Assembly (NCBI GenBank): GCA_021604585.1
Contig: BQJG01000006.1
Span: forward strand, 13,952-77,951
Direction: 5' to 3'
From: Hyphococcus sp.
GTDB lineage: Bacteria > Pseudomonadota > Alphaproteobacteria > Caulobacterales > Parvularculaceae
Length of the DNA stretch: 64,000 nucleotides
Shown here: piece after piece, positions 36,299 to 45,430 of the stretch
Numbering within the stretch: the first letter of the stretch is position 1
How the letters are laid out: every line of letters starts with the position of its first letter
Translations under genes and position numbers: made by a program
Notes under the pieces: model-generated
Database searches by the model: none
What the model saw: only the letters and a program-made list of their open reading frames with translations
What the model was told of the DNA's origin: nothing

Positions 36299-37239
36299 TG
36301 GACACAAGCGAGACCAAAGCAAAAATAAAACGGATACTTCACAGGGCAGCGCGGTCAGTTGCGATTTCTTGTGCGATTATGCTTTCATTTTTTGCGGCGA
36401 CACATGCGGCTGTGCGTGTGTCAACGCCCTATACGATTGAACCTGGAGGGTTTTACATTATCGATGTCGTTGTGAATGATCGGCATAGCTTAAAATTTAT
36501 TGTTGACACGGCTGCACAAAAAACCTCACTTTTTCCAATGGCGGCAAAAGCATTGGAGTTGCAACCTGTACCTGGAGGCACAACCTTCGTGCAAGGTGTG
36601 AACGGGTCCATTAAAGCGGAGTTCGTTCTTGTCGATTCAATCGAGGTTGCGGGAGAACGAATGTTGCAATTTTCGGCAGCAGTGACACCGGAACTGGTGA
36701 ATTTCGACAATATCGGTGGAATTCTTGGCCTGGACTTTCTAGCACGATATGCAATCGAGTTTGATCCGGCATCGGGAATGTTTAGCCTCCACAAACAAAG
36801 TGCGAATCTTGAGTCAATTAAGAATTCCGGTTCGGTGTTGCCTCTCCAAAAATTGCGAACCGGATTTCTGTCCGTTCAAGCCAAAATCAACGGGATCAAC
36901 ATTTTGGCGCTTCTCGACACTGGAGCACGTCGTAACGTTGTCAATTGGCGTACTGCCCGCCGACTCGGTATTGGCTGGAGTGATCAAAGACTACAAAAGG
37001 ATGAGTCAATTATTGGCGCTACCGGAAAGAAGTCGAAAGCCGTAAAAAAATTCCGCGCAGATGAGATTGTCGTCGGAGATCAGCTATGGACGGATCAATC
37101 TGTGAGTGTAGTGGACCTACGCGTATTCCGGGCATTGAATGTTGAAAATCAACCCACTGCAGTTTTTGGGGCGCGGGTTTTTGAAAGTCGGCATTTTTTG
37201 GTTGATTTTGGGAATTTGGAGCTGGTGTTTTTTGAGTGA
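36298..37239 (+). CDS. Exported two-domain retropepsin-like aspartyl protease
   Basis: A 313-residue protein starting at a GTG that overlaps the upstream stop (TAGTG). The upstream ATG at 36268 would overlap by 31 bases. A signal-like segment (AISCAIMLSFFAATHAA) is followed by two retropepsin-like halves. The first has FIVDTAAQKT (Asp70), the second LLDTGARRN (Asp207). A hydrophobic ILGLDFL loop, typical of the fold, is in the first half. The usual DTG/DSG is DTA in the first site. A covalently joined pair of such domains could form one pepsin-like active site. Probably a periplasmic protease of the same operon; the substrate is unknown. Confidence 0.85.
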   Translation: MDTSETKAKIKRILHRAARSVAISCAIMLSFFAATHAAVRVSTPYTIEPGGFYIIDVVVNDRHSLKFIVDTAAQKTSLFPMAAKALELQPVPGGTTFVQGVNGSIKAEFVLVDSIEVAGERMLQFSAAVTPELVNFDNIGGILGLDFLARYAIEFDPASGMFSLHKQSANLESIKNSGSVLPLQKLRTGFLSVQAKINGINILALLDTGARRNVVNWRTARRLGIGWSDQRLQKDESIIGATGKKSKAVKKFRADEIVVGDQLWTDQSVSVVDLRVFRALNVENQPTAVFGARVFESRHFLVDFGNLELVFFE

Positions 37240-37268
37240 CTCCTAAAGGCTTTGCGTTTGGAGGGTTG

Positions 37269-37538
37269 TCAGCTGGATTTGGATAGCCAGAGCATATCGA
37301 AGCGGCAAACAATGGCATGGAGAAGGGGAAGACCCATTATTCGCCACGCCTCTTCCGGTCCGAAGTGCACGGCAGGCAGCATAGAAGTTTTCATGCCAGC
37401 TTTCCGTGTCGCGGCGATCATTCGCGGTTGATTTGGCAACGCCTGCTTTGAGGATCTAGCCGCCATCATGTCACGAAAGTAGTGTTTTAATCTACGCACC
37501 CAAACGGAAGGTAGTGTCTCAGTTTGAATTTTAGCCAA
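37269..37538 (-). CDS. Small hypothetical protein, uncertain
   Basis: An open frame of 89 codons starting at TTG, overlapping the end of the gene at 37531 by eight bases on the same strand. The protein is basic, with no known domain and no strong ribosome site. It could be a gene coupled to the one upstream or chance. Confidence 0.3.
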   Translation of the reverse strand: MAKIQTETLPSVWVRRLKHYFRDMMAARSSKQALPNQPRMIAATRKAGMKTSMLPAVHFGPEEAWRIMGLPLLHAIVCRFDMLWLSKSS

Positions 37539-37929
37539 TTCGTCGCCGGAACTGGTCTGCGATTATTCCCGCGCGAACGCCGCCGGTCACAATATTCTGA
37601 ATGTTGTCTAGCTGGCTCGGGTTTAGCCAATGCCAGCACTCGGGGGTAAGAGTATGCCAAGCCCAAATTGCAGCAAATGAAAATACCCCGATCGCCATAA
37701 TGTAAAGACCGGCAACGGTGATAATTTCAAAATGGTCTTTGAAGTTTTCAGAGCGCTCGTGGTCGCGCTGGAGCGCCTCTTTTTGAAGTTCTTTCTTTGA
37801 CTTGCCGCTCGTTAATTGCTGAGCTTCCGCCGTAGAGGATTCGACATCGCCTATCGTGGAAGCCGCCGACTTTTCTTCTTCCGTTAAGCCGGGAATGCTT
37901 TTGAGTTCTTCATTCTCACTCCCGACCAT
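37531..37929 (-). CDS. Hypothetical single-span membrane protein
   Basis: A 132-residue protein. The first 65 residues are polar and charged, probably helical (SKKELQKEALQRDHERSEN). One membrane segment follows (ITVAGLYIMAIGVFSFAAIWAW, about 69-90) and then a short amphipathic end. No family is recognised. It faces the protease operon tail to tail. Confidence 0.6.
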   Translation of the reverse strand: MVGSENEELKSIPGLTEEEKSAASTIGDVESSTAEAQQLTSGKSKKELQKEALQRDHERSENFKDHFEIITVAGLYIMAIGVFSFAAIWAWHTLTPECWHWLNPSQLDNIQNIVTGGVRAGIIADQFRRRIG

Positions 37930-38068
37930 AGAAAGTCCTTACGAGGCTTTCTTAGCAAGGCGTGTGTAATGATCCTCGATGATGTCATTCGGGATAGTAA
38001 TCCCGAAGAAGCCGTCTTCCTAAAGAAGCTCCCAAGGAGTGCCCTTGGCGTGCGTGATGCGCGAGAGG

Positions 38069-38564
38069 TGACCTGCTGCCCAAAAACTGGACCGTTTGAA
38101 GTGTGAATTTTCTCATTATGATTTGGCTGTCATGAGGAGAGTTTTCGATGAAGAAATCACGGTTCAGCGAGCCGCAGATAGCGTATATTTTAAAGCAAAC
38201 CGATGACGGGTTGATAACGGGTTGGAGTTCATCTCGAAAAACCTTGATCTGTGGGTATGGAGGAATAGCGTAGCGCTGGACTTCTCGCGGCCATGCAAAC
38301 CGACTGACGAATGCTTTCGTCGAAAGCTTCGCTGGCAAGGTCAGAGCCGAATGCATCGATCAGAATTGGTTCTTGTCGCTCGACGACGCGCAGTCAAAAT
38401 ACGAGGCGTTCAGACAGGTGTACAATGAACATCGACCGCACAGCTCTCTAGGCAATAAAACGCCGATGGAGAATATAATATTGGCCGGGCAACACAGTCA
38501 GCCCGCGCCGACGTAAGACCGAGGAGTTCAGCTCAACTCTGGTCCAAGCTTCGGGTCAAGGTCA
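38069..38564 (+). mobile_element. Internally deleted IS3-family element
   Basis: About 496 bases with inverted ends: TGACCTGCTGCCC at 38069 and, on the other strand, TGACCTTGACCCG ending at 38564. It encodes the start of OrfA (MKKSRFSEPQIAYILKQTDD from 38148), then jumps into the OrfB end (DNGLEFISKNLDLWVWRNSV and, after a further shift, NAFVESFAGKVRAE to HRPHSSLGNKTP). The deletion joint carries a repeated ACGGGTTG (about 38206-38222). It is non-autonomous but has both ends. Confidence 0.8.
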
Positions 38565-38585
38565 GCTTAGCGAGAAGCTTGACTC

Positions 38586-38610
38586 ATGTTATTTATGTAA
38601 CATATATGTC
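38586..38610 (+). promoter_or_regulatory. AT-rich dyad, likely BlaI-type operator
   Basis: ATGTTA-TTTATG-TAACAT (38586-38603) and the overlapping palindrome ACATATATGT (about 38600-38609) lie just before the BlaI-like start at 38616. BlaI/CopY-family repressors bind such TACA/TGTA-like dyads, so self-repression is probable. Confidence 0.55.
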
Positions 38611-38615
38611 TATAT

Positions 38616-38987
38616 ATGACACAACCTAGTAAATCTGAACTTGCTATCCTGAAAGTCCTCTGGGCGGACGCGCCTTTGTCTGCGCGGGAAATACAAGACA
38701 AAGTTGGCCCCCAACTGGATTGGTCGTTTTCGACTACGCGTACGACGCTCTCGCGTATGGCGGATAAATCTCTCTTGCAGCTCGAAACCAAGCATGGGGT
38801 GCGCGTCTATACGCCCGCTGAAAGCAAAGCCTGCACATTGTCCGGCGTCATGCGCGAGTTCTTCGATACATTTTTTGAAATGAAAGGCCCGCTTCCCACC
38901 GCCGCCTTTCACGACAGCAAAATGTTGTCCGAAGGAGAGTGGTTGGAACTGGACCGTCTTCTCAATGAAAGCGATGGTGATGATTAA
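38616..38987 (+). CDS. BlaI/MecI/CopY-family repressor
   Basis: A 123-residue winged-helix repressor of the BlaI/MecI/CopY family (SKSELAILKVLWADAPLSA, then SFSTTRTTLSRMADKSLL). The dimerisation helix follows. In this family the partner M56 metalloprotease triggers cleavage or release of the repressor; here that partner overlaps it directly. The BlaI/BlaR1 layout does not prove beta-lactam sensing: the regulated genes appear to be the lipoproteins downstream. A Cys in the C-terminal part (ESKACTLSG) does not form a CopY metal site. Confidence 0.9.
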   Translation: MTQPSKSELAILKVLWADAPLSAREIQDKVGPQLDWSFSTTRTTLSRMADKSLLQLETKHGVRVYTPAESKACTLSGVMREFFDTFFEMKGPLPTAAFHDSKMLSEGEWLELDRLLNESDGDD

Positions 38988-40284
38988 GGCCATAATCCTT
39001 GTTCATCTATGGAGCCTTATGGTCGCGTGCGGCGCCTGGATTTTGCAGCGTGACGGTAATGGACGGGTCGGGTCGCGGTTTCCTGCGCCGAATATATGGT
39101 TCCTTCTGATCATGCTTTGTTTGTTGCCGGGACTGCTCTACTTAATCCCCTTCAGCGCGGCCATTAGTTTGCCTAAGATAGAGGGATTTGAAATATTCCC
39201 GATACAGATCAGCGATAGCTCAGCAGAAGACGTCAGGTTCTCAAATTTTTTGACGATCTACATGAGCCTTGGCATTTTACTCATGAGCCGCACCCTGTGG
39301 CGGTGGTCGCGTTTGCAGCGCTTGCCATTAGCGCCGACGGCAGCGCCCGATATCTTCACAACAACGGCGGAGCTGCCGCCTTTGACGTTGTCCTGGCCCC
39401 GCAGAGCGATTGTCATTCCGCTTGAGTTTGAAACCCAGTCCGCATTGATACGACATGAGCGCGCCCACTTACGCCGCAATGACGCAGAGCTGACGCTGCT
39501 GCTGTTGCTGTTACAGGACATGATGTTGCAAAATCCCGGGATGAGCTACCTGGTGCGGCAATGGCGTTTGGCACTTGAATTGCGCGCCGACCGTGCGGCG
39601 ACAAACAAGCTCACCGCACCAGAACGCAAGGACTACGCGGTGCTCTTGCTGAATATTCAGCGCCCAATCACGCGCCGTGGCGAAATGCTGCCCTGTCCGA
39701 CTGCACGGCTTAACTCCACACCTCACCGGAATGCGAAAATGAGACTCATCGGGATAATGGAAGATGAATCCAGCGCGAAAAAGCACCGCTGGAGTGTTGC
39801 GGTCCTCTCAACGTTTTTTGTGGCTAGCGGGGTTGGTCTATTGAGCGCGGGGGCCACAGCCAATGAAGCAGGAGCAGATGCGGAATCTCGACAGGTTGAT
39901 TACGTCCTGGTCGACTACGTTAAGCAAACGTCTTTGCAAATGCCCGCCAATTGCCCCGGCCTCATCGAGGACCTCAAAAGGCGTGACGTTAAGTCCGAAG
40001 AGAAAGAGCTTATGATCAATGGCCAGCTTGTTTCGCAACGTACAATGAATTTAGGAATGGTCATTCTAAGTCACGATGTTCGCAGAGACGGACGCATTTA
40101 TAATCCGGGCATTATCGGCTCCACCCATCCGTGTTTCGAAGCTGAAGCTAAAGACGCTATCGTTCAATGGAAGGCCGATCCACAAAGAACAGACATCAAA
40201 AATGTAGCGGTAAAACTCCACTTCGTAATTTCAGGGTCGACGAATGAGGAGTTGAATCAGCAATTGAAAAACTATCTTCAATAA
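38965..40284 (+). CDS. BlaR1-like M56 metallopeptidase sensor with TonB-like end
   Basis: A 439-residue membrane protein. It has an N-terminal membrane domain, an M56 zinc-protease motif HERAH (164-168) with a downstream Glu (RLALELRADRAA), a later membrane segment (VAVLSTFFVASGVGLLSAGA) and a periplasmic C-terminal part. The C-terminal region (EAEAKDAIVQWKADPQRT) looks like a TonB C-terminal fold instead of the penicillin-binding sensor of BlaR1. It overlaps the repressor gene by 23 bases; internal ATGs at 38974 and 38980 could be used instead. It probably senses an envelope signal and relieves BlaI repression. Confidence 0.85.
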   Translation: MKAMVMIKAIILVHLWSLMVACGAWILQRDGNGRVGSRFPAPNIWFLLIMLCLLPGLLYLIPFSAAISLPKIEGFEIFPIQISDSSAEDVRFSNFLTIYMSLGILLMSRTLWRWSRLQRLPLAPTAAPDIFTTTAELPPLTLSWPRRAIVIPLEFETQSALIRHERAHLRRNDAELTLLLLLLQDMMLQNPGMSYLVRQWRLALELRADRAATNKLTAPERKDYAVLLLNIQRPITRRGEMLPCPTARLNSTPHRNAKMRLIGIMEDESSAKKHRWSVAVLSTFFVASGVGLLSAGATANEAGADAESRQVDYVLVDYVKQTSLQMPANCPGLIEDLKRRDVKSEEKELMINGQLVSQRTMNLGMVILSHDVRRDGRIYNPGIIGSTHPCFEAEAKDAIVQWKADPQRTDIKNVAVKLHFVISGSTNEELNQQLKNYLQ

Positions 40285-40347
40285 AGCGAAACACCGGCTT
40301 CTCCAAAAAGCAGAATTCAGCATTTCGTGCGGTAATAGGGATTTGTC

Positions 40348-42066
40348 ATGACGCATTTTTCAGCCTCTTTACTTCTGTTGTCCCTTGCTGCGCTGAGCTG
40401 CGCTTGTCAGGCTCAAGATGAAAAGTCTGTTCTTAAAGATCCCTATCTCGGACAACAGCCTCCCGGCTCAACACCTGAACGATTTGCACCAGGAATAGTT
40501 TCGACCGAGTACTGGGAATATGGCGGCGCTTTCACGCCAGATCTGAGAGAATTCTATCTCCTCAGAGACGGCGGTAAGTATGAAGAAGCTTCGTTTGTGG
40601 TCTTTCGATATGAAGATGGCGAATGGCGAGAGTCAGTAGTTTCACGTAGGGCCGGGCAACCTTTCATCTCCCCCGATGGCAAGACCATGCATTTGGGCAG
40701 GCGTTATAAAAAGCGGACTGAGACAGGATGGTCAGAAATAAAGGAACTTGAGGCGCCCTTCAAAGACTTGCCAATCATGCGTCTTACGGCGTCCGCCAAT
40801 GGAACTTATTATTTTGATACCTTCAACAGAGATCAATTGGATTTTCCTATCCGGTATTCGCGATTAGCGGATGGAAAGTATGAAGCCCCCAAACCCTTGA
40901 ACGAAGCAATCAATACAGGCACATATCTGAACCATCCTTTTATAGCGCCTGATGAATCCTATTTGTTATGGGACGCCAAGAGAGAAGATGGATATGGCGA
41001 TTCAGATATCTATATCAGTTTTCGACAGAGTGATGGTTCGTGGGGCGCTGCAATTACTCTGGGCAATGAGGTAAATACTGACGCATGGGAGGCGTCAGCG
41101 AGTGTTACGCCCGACGGAAAATACCTTTTCTTCAGTAGAAATATGGGCTCCGATGACTACGAAAATGTCGATATATTTTGGGTAGACGCCAAGATTATAG
41201 AATATCTCAGGCCCAAAAATAAAAACAGCACAACAACCGCATCGCCTTATTTCGGCCAAAAGCCCCCAAGTATGATTCCGGAGGTTTTTGCTCCAGGTAT
41301 TGTATCAATTGATGGAAGGCTTGAGATGACCATTTCGTTTTCTTCCGATTTTACAGAAATGTATTTTTCAGCCGATAACGAAGACGAGGAAAAATCCATT
41401 TATTTCTCAAAACGCGAAGATGATAAGTGGACTCCAATAAAAAGAGTAAATTTTACGAATGGGAAAAAGAATGAAGAATTTCATCCATTCGTTAGCCCTG
41501 ATGGCAAAAGGATTTATTTCACAGCGATGGACGCTGCTTTTACGGATGAGAAGATTTGGCATGTAAACCGTTTAGGGGACACTTGGAGCGATGCAGTTCA
41601 GCTTGATTCACCGATCAATGACGACCTGGTGTTTTTTTCCAACCAAGCTGAAAACGGCGATCTTTATTATTTCAATCTGACAAAAGGCAAAACGTATTAT
41701 GCGCCGAACAAGAACGGTGAATTCCCCGAAGTACGGGAAGTGGCGCTTGAATCCGGTCATCATGCCTTCATTTCCCCATCTCAAGATTACTTGATCTTGA
41801 CCGCGCGGAGCGATGAAGAAGATGGCAGGAGGGATAATGATATGTATGTTTATTTCAAAGAGAAAGACGGCGCGTGGGCAAAACCCATCAATCTTGGAAA
41901 TGCGATAAACACTAGCTTTAACGAAAAAACGCCAACGATCACGCCAGATGGCAAGTATTTATTTTTTGGAAGAGATGAAAGCGATGAAAGCGATGAAAAT
42001 GTCGGGCTAGCCAATATCTATTGGGTCAGTACGGAAGTTGTCGAGCGGCTCAGGCCTAAAATGTAA
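40348..42066 (+). CDS. Exported PD40-type protein made of two duplicated halves
   Basis: A 572-residue exported protein, probably a lipoprotein or periplasmic (LLSLAALSCACQAQD). It is built from two homologous halves. Each opens with a related motif (DPYLGQQPPGSTPERFAPGI and SPYFGQKPPSMIPEVFAPGI), carries PD40/WD40-like strands (ISPDGKTMHLG; VSPDGKRIYFT; ITPDGKYLFFG) and closes with FWVDAKIIEYLRPK or YWVSTEVVERLRPK. The joint is near residue 293. Such beta-propellers bind sugars or peptides. It follows the BlaR1-like gene by 63 bases. Confidence 0.82.
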   Translation: MTHFSASLLLLSLAALSCACQAQDEKSVLKDPYLGQQPPGSTPERFAPGIVSTEYWEYGGAFTPDLREFYLLRDGGKYEEASFVVFRYEDGEWRESVVSRRAGQPFISPDGKTMHLGRRYKKRTETGWSEIKELEAPFKDLPIMRLTASANGTYYFDTFNRDQLDFPIRYSRLADGKYEAPKPLNEAINTGTYLNHPFIAPDESYLLWDAKREDGYGDSDIYISFRQSDGSWGAAITLGNEVNTDAWEASASVTPDGKYLFFSRNMGSDDYENVDIFWVDAKIIEYLRPKNKNSTTTASPYFGQKPPSMIPEVFAPGIVSIDGRLEMTISFSSDFTEMYFSADNEDEEKSIYFSKREDDKWTPIKRVNFTNGKKNEEFHPFVSPDGKRIYFTAMDAAFTDEKIWHVNRLGDTWSDAVQLDSPINDDLVFFSNQAENGDLYYFNLTKGKTYYAPNKNGEFPEVREVALESGHHAFISPSQDYLILTARSDEEDGRRDNDMYVYFKEKDGAWAKPINLGNAINTSFNEKTPTITPDGKYLFFGRDESDESDENVGLANIYWVSTEVVERLRPKM

Positions 42067-42144
42067 ACCAGGCGGCAGGGCCGTTCGCGCAGAAATGAAG
42101 CGCGCCGATCCGAAATAGTTTAAGTACGGATAATAAACTAGATA

Positions 42145-43446
42145 GTGAGATTCGCGATCTTTAATAATTTGAAATTCAACAGTCTGATCATCGCCGCTCT
42201 ATTAAGCGGCTGTTCCAGCTTTAGTGCTTCACATGATACTTCACTTGCTAAAAGCGATCTCCCGCAAGAGGCTGCGGCTGACCTGGTCGAGCATGGGTTC
42301 TGGAAGAATCCCAATGAGATATACGTTTCGACAGAGTGGCCGGTCGATGATGACGATCTTAAAATTTGGGATGTGCCGGAACTCGAAAAAGCCTTCATCG
42401 AAACAGCGCCAGGTGACCGAAAAGGCGGCATTGTCGTTGGCGAATTAGGCGTCGATGGCGGCAATAAAGACATGATTGTCCAGCTGGCCGAAGAGATCGC
42501 TGACGGTCAGCACGGTGACTATGATAGCTTACTTATTGTTCACAAGGGCAAGCTCTTGTTTGAATCTTATTATCGACGGGGTCGCGTGAACCTGACCCAT
42601 CCGCAAGCGTCAGCGACGAAAACTTACACCAGTCTGGCGCTTGGCCGCGCAATCCAGCTCGGCTATCTGACGATGGAAGATTTGGACAAGCCAGTGATCA
42701 GTTTTCTCGACGAGCTGGATCCGTCAAAATTTGTTGAAGGAGCCGAAAGGGTTACCCTCCACCAGGCGTTGACAATGCGCACCGGCATACGCATCAGCGA
42801 CGAACAGGGAGAAGAGTTTGACAATAATCCTGACCAGGTAGAGGGGCAAGAATTGGTTCAAGCCATTTTCGAACAAAGCGCACCTATTACCGAAGAGTCG
42901 CAGAGCTCTTTTGCATATGGAAACTGGGCGACACCCCTGGTGATGCAAGTCATTGAGGCCGTTGTTCCGGGTACTGCCGAAGATTTCATCAAGGAAGAAG
43001 TGCTCGGCAAGATGGGTATAACCACTTACCGCTGGCTTCCAGGCCCGGACGGTCTGCCGGCTGCGGGATGGAAATCAAGCTTTACATCTCGCGATATGAT
43101 GAAGTTTGGATTGTTGGCGGCCAACAAAGGCGAATGGAATAATGAACAACTCATCCCGGAAGCCTATATCGCAAAAGCGACCAGCAAGATTCTCTCCACT
43201 GGCGATGATGATATTTATGGCGGCGGTAAAGACGTCTCCAATGAGGGATATGGTTACTACTGGTGGAGTGCAGATTTAAACGTTGGCGACAAGACCTATC
43301 AAACGCCGAATGCACAAGGCGGCGGCGGGCAGTTTATTATTTTAATCGATGATCTTTATCTCGTTATTGTGTCGACGGCGGGCATGCGTGAGCCGACGAC
43401 ATTGCAGCTGGTCGCAGAAAGAATTCTATCGGGTTTTGTGCAATAA
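42145..43446 (+). CDS. Serine hydrolase lipoprotein (beta-lactamase/PBP fold)
   Basis: A 433-residue protein starting at GTG, with a lipobox (ALLSGCSS). The beta-lactamase/DD-peptidase fold shows the active-site SATK (Ser156, Lys159). FAYGNWATP supplies the YxN motif. Near the C-terminus AQGGGGQFI supplies the HxG-like strand. This is the class C-like family of esterases, DD-peptidases and 6-aminohexanoate-dimer hydrolase-like enzymes; beta-lactamase activity is not assured. With the BlaI/BlaR1-like pair upstream it may be an induced cell-wall enzyme. Confidence 0.87.
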   Translation: MRFAIFNNLKFNSLIIAALLSGCSSFSASHDTSLAKSDLPQEAAADLVEHGFWKNPNEIYVSTEWPVDDDDLKIWDVPELEKAFIETAPGDRKGGIVVGELGVDGGNKDMIVQLAEEIADGQHGDYDSLLIVHKGKLLFESYYRRGRVNLTHPQASATKTYTSLALGRAIQLGYLTMEDLDKPVISFLDELDPSKFVEGAERVTLHQALTMRTGIRISDEQGEEFDNNPDQVEGQELVQAIFEQSAPITEESQSSFAYGNWATPLVMQVIEAVVPGTAEDFIKEEVLGKMGITTYRWLPGPDGLPAAGWKSSFTSRDMMKFGLLAANKGEWNNEQLIPEAYIAKATSKILSTGDDDIYGGGKDVSNEGYGYYWWSADLNVGDKTYQTPNAQGGGGQFIILIDDLYLVIVSTAGMREPTTLQLVAERILSGFVQ

Positions 43447-43549
43447 TATCCAGATTGTTGGATGGTGCAGGAAACTAAAACACAACTTGCTCCATATAAT
43501 TCTGCATTTTGCTTGTTGGAGCCACCCTCCATTATGTCCGCTAAGAGGA

Positions 43550-45104
43550 GAGGCTGTGTGAAAACGGCAAATCAGATTAGCATTTTTTGGTTTCTGGGGA
43601 GGTCAAAATGCGCCGATTTGTTGAAGGAGAAGATCGAAATCAGCAGGCGCTATTGCCCGCCAGCCTTGAAGATTACATCGACGAAGAAAATTCTGTGCGC
43701 GTAGTCGATGCTTTTATTGATGAACTGAATCTGACCGAGTTGGGATTTGACGGCGTAAAGCCGAAGGCGACCGACCGCCCTGCCTACCATCCCTCAATGC
43801 TGTTGAAGATTTATCTCTATGGCTATCTCAATAGCATTCAATCGAGCAGGCGGCTGGAGCGCGAAGCAGGCCGCAATGTCGAACTAGTGTGGCTGACAGG
43901 GCGTCTGGCGCCGGACTTCAAGACGATCGCCGACTTCAGAAAAGACAACGGCCCCGCCATCCAGGCGGTTTGCGCGCAGTTCGTCGATTTGTGCCGGGAG
44001 CTTGGTCTTTTCGTCCGCGCTATTGCCGCAATCGACGGGGCAAGGTTCAAGGCCGTCAATGCACGGGTGAAAAACTTCACCAAAGGCAAACTGAAACGCC
44101 GCATCTGCCAGGTCGAGGCGAGCATTGCACATTATATGAATGCCCTTGATAACGCTGATCGCGAGGAAGTCGTCGCAGAAGACAAAGTCGCGTCAATGCA
44201 GGAAAAACTGGCGGCAATGAAAGCGAAACTCGCAGAGCTGAAGCTTCGGGAAGCTGAAGTTCTTGCCTCACCACATCATCAAGTATCACTGACTGACCCG
44301 GACTCCAGATCCATGGCGACAAGCCATGATATCGGAATGGTGGGATATAATGTGCAGTCCGCCGTCGACACTGAACACGATTTGATCGTCAGCCACGAGG
44401 TGTCGAACATCGTCTCCGACAAAGTGCATCTGTCACGACAGGCGGCAAAGGCAAAGATCGCCATGGGCAGGGACACGCTCGAGGTCTACGCTGACCGCGG
44501 ATACTTCAGCGGCGTGGAAATTGTGGCCTGTAAAGCCAATGGCGTCACAGCGTTTGCACCCAAGCCGCTTACATCCAACTTGCGGGCGGCGGGCCGTTAT
44601 GGCAAGGACGAGCTTACTTACATTGCGTCCGAAAAAGTCTATCGATGCCCTGCCGGTGAAAAACTCACCTATCGCTTTGAGAATGTGGAGGACGGCGGAC
44701 GCTTCACTCTTATTGGACGACAAAGTGCGAGACTTGTCATCTCAAGCCGCGTTGCACCACCGGCAACATGCGCCGCGTTAAGCGCTGGGAGCATGAGAGC
44801 GTGATTGACGAGATGCTCGAGCAATTGGACAAACGGGACGCTATGACCATCCGAAGACGGACAGTCGAGCACCCCTTCGGCACAATAAAGGCCTGGATGG
44901 GCGCAACCCACTTCCTGTTGAAAGGCCTCAAGAACGTTCAAACCGAAATGAGCCTCAGCGTACTCGCCTACAATATAAAGCGGATGATTGCGATTATGGG
45001 CGCCAAGCCGCTCATTGCAGCGATCAAGGCAGCGTGAAGCCGCCTCGCTGCATTCAAATCAAAAATTTACGCTGGTCTGGCCGCAAACGTTTTTACACAG
45101 CCTC
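43550..45104 (+). mobile_element. IS1182-family insertion sequence
   Basis: Inverted ends match: GAGGCTGTGTGAAAACG at 43550 and, on the other strand, GAGGCTGTGTAAAAACG ending at 45104. The target duplication AGGA flanks it (43546-43549 and 45105-45108). Its transposase gene fills it. Intact ends and a clean target repeat mean recent insertion. Confidence 0.88.
43608..45037 (+). pseudogene. IS1182-family transposase, frameshifted
   Basis: A DDE transposase of the IS1182 family (about 475 codons in two frames). The first frame starts at the ATG at 43608, after GGGGAGG (FVEGEDRNQQALLPASLEDY), and carries AIDGARFKAVN and VYADRGYFSGVE. The reading shifts near 44690-44714 to a frame with CETCHLKPRCTTGNMRR and RRTVEHPFGTIKAWMGA up to 45037. 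The single shift breaks the Cys-rich segment. It is either a dead gene or a sequencing error. Confidence 0.85.
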
Positions 45105-45143
45105 AGGATTAAGCAGAATCTGCTCCAACCTGCGGCAAGAATT

Positions 45144-45200
45144 TCAATAGCTTAGCGCCATTCGCCAGTTCGTAGTTCTGCTGCTTATGGTACGCCATCT
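45144..45200 (-). pseudogene. Fossil recombinase tail with attachment core, copy 2
   Basis: The - strand encodes RWRTISSRTTNWRMALSY-stop, matching the tail of the recombinase at 10414 (EWRTVSSKTANWRMALSY). It contains the core TCAATAGCTTAGCGCCAT (45144-45161). The rest of that recombinase is gone. It lies 36 bases after the IS1182 target repeat. No gene is seen from here to 45430. Confidence 0.75.
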
Positions 45201-45430
45201 TTTCAACTCATTGAAAATCCGGACGTTTTTCAATCACCATTAAGTCAGTTAAGAACCACATTGGATTTGATGGCTGCCTTGGGCCCGAAGCAAAGTTTCG
45301 TAGAATCCATTCGAGTGTCTGCTCTAAAACCGATGACGGACATTCGAACGAATTTGTAGCGTACCTGACGCCATAGGCAATTCGGTCCGAATTTACGGGG
45401 AGAGGCTATTAATCACTGATTGTCCCAAGT

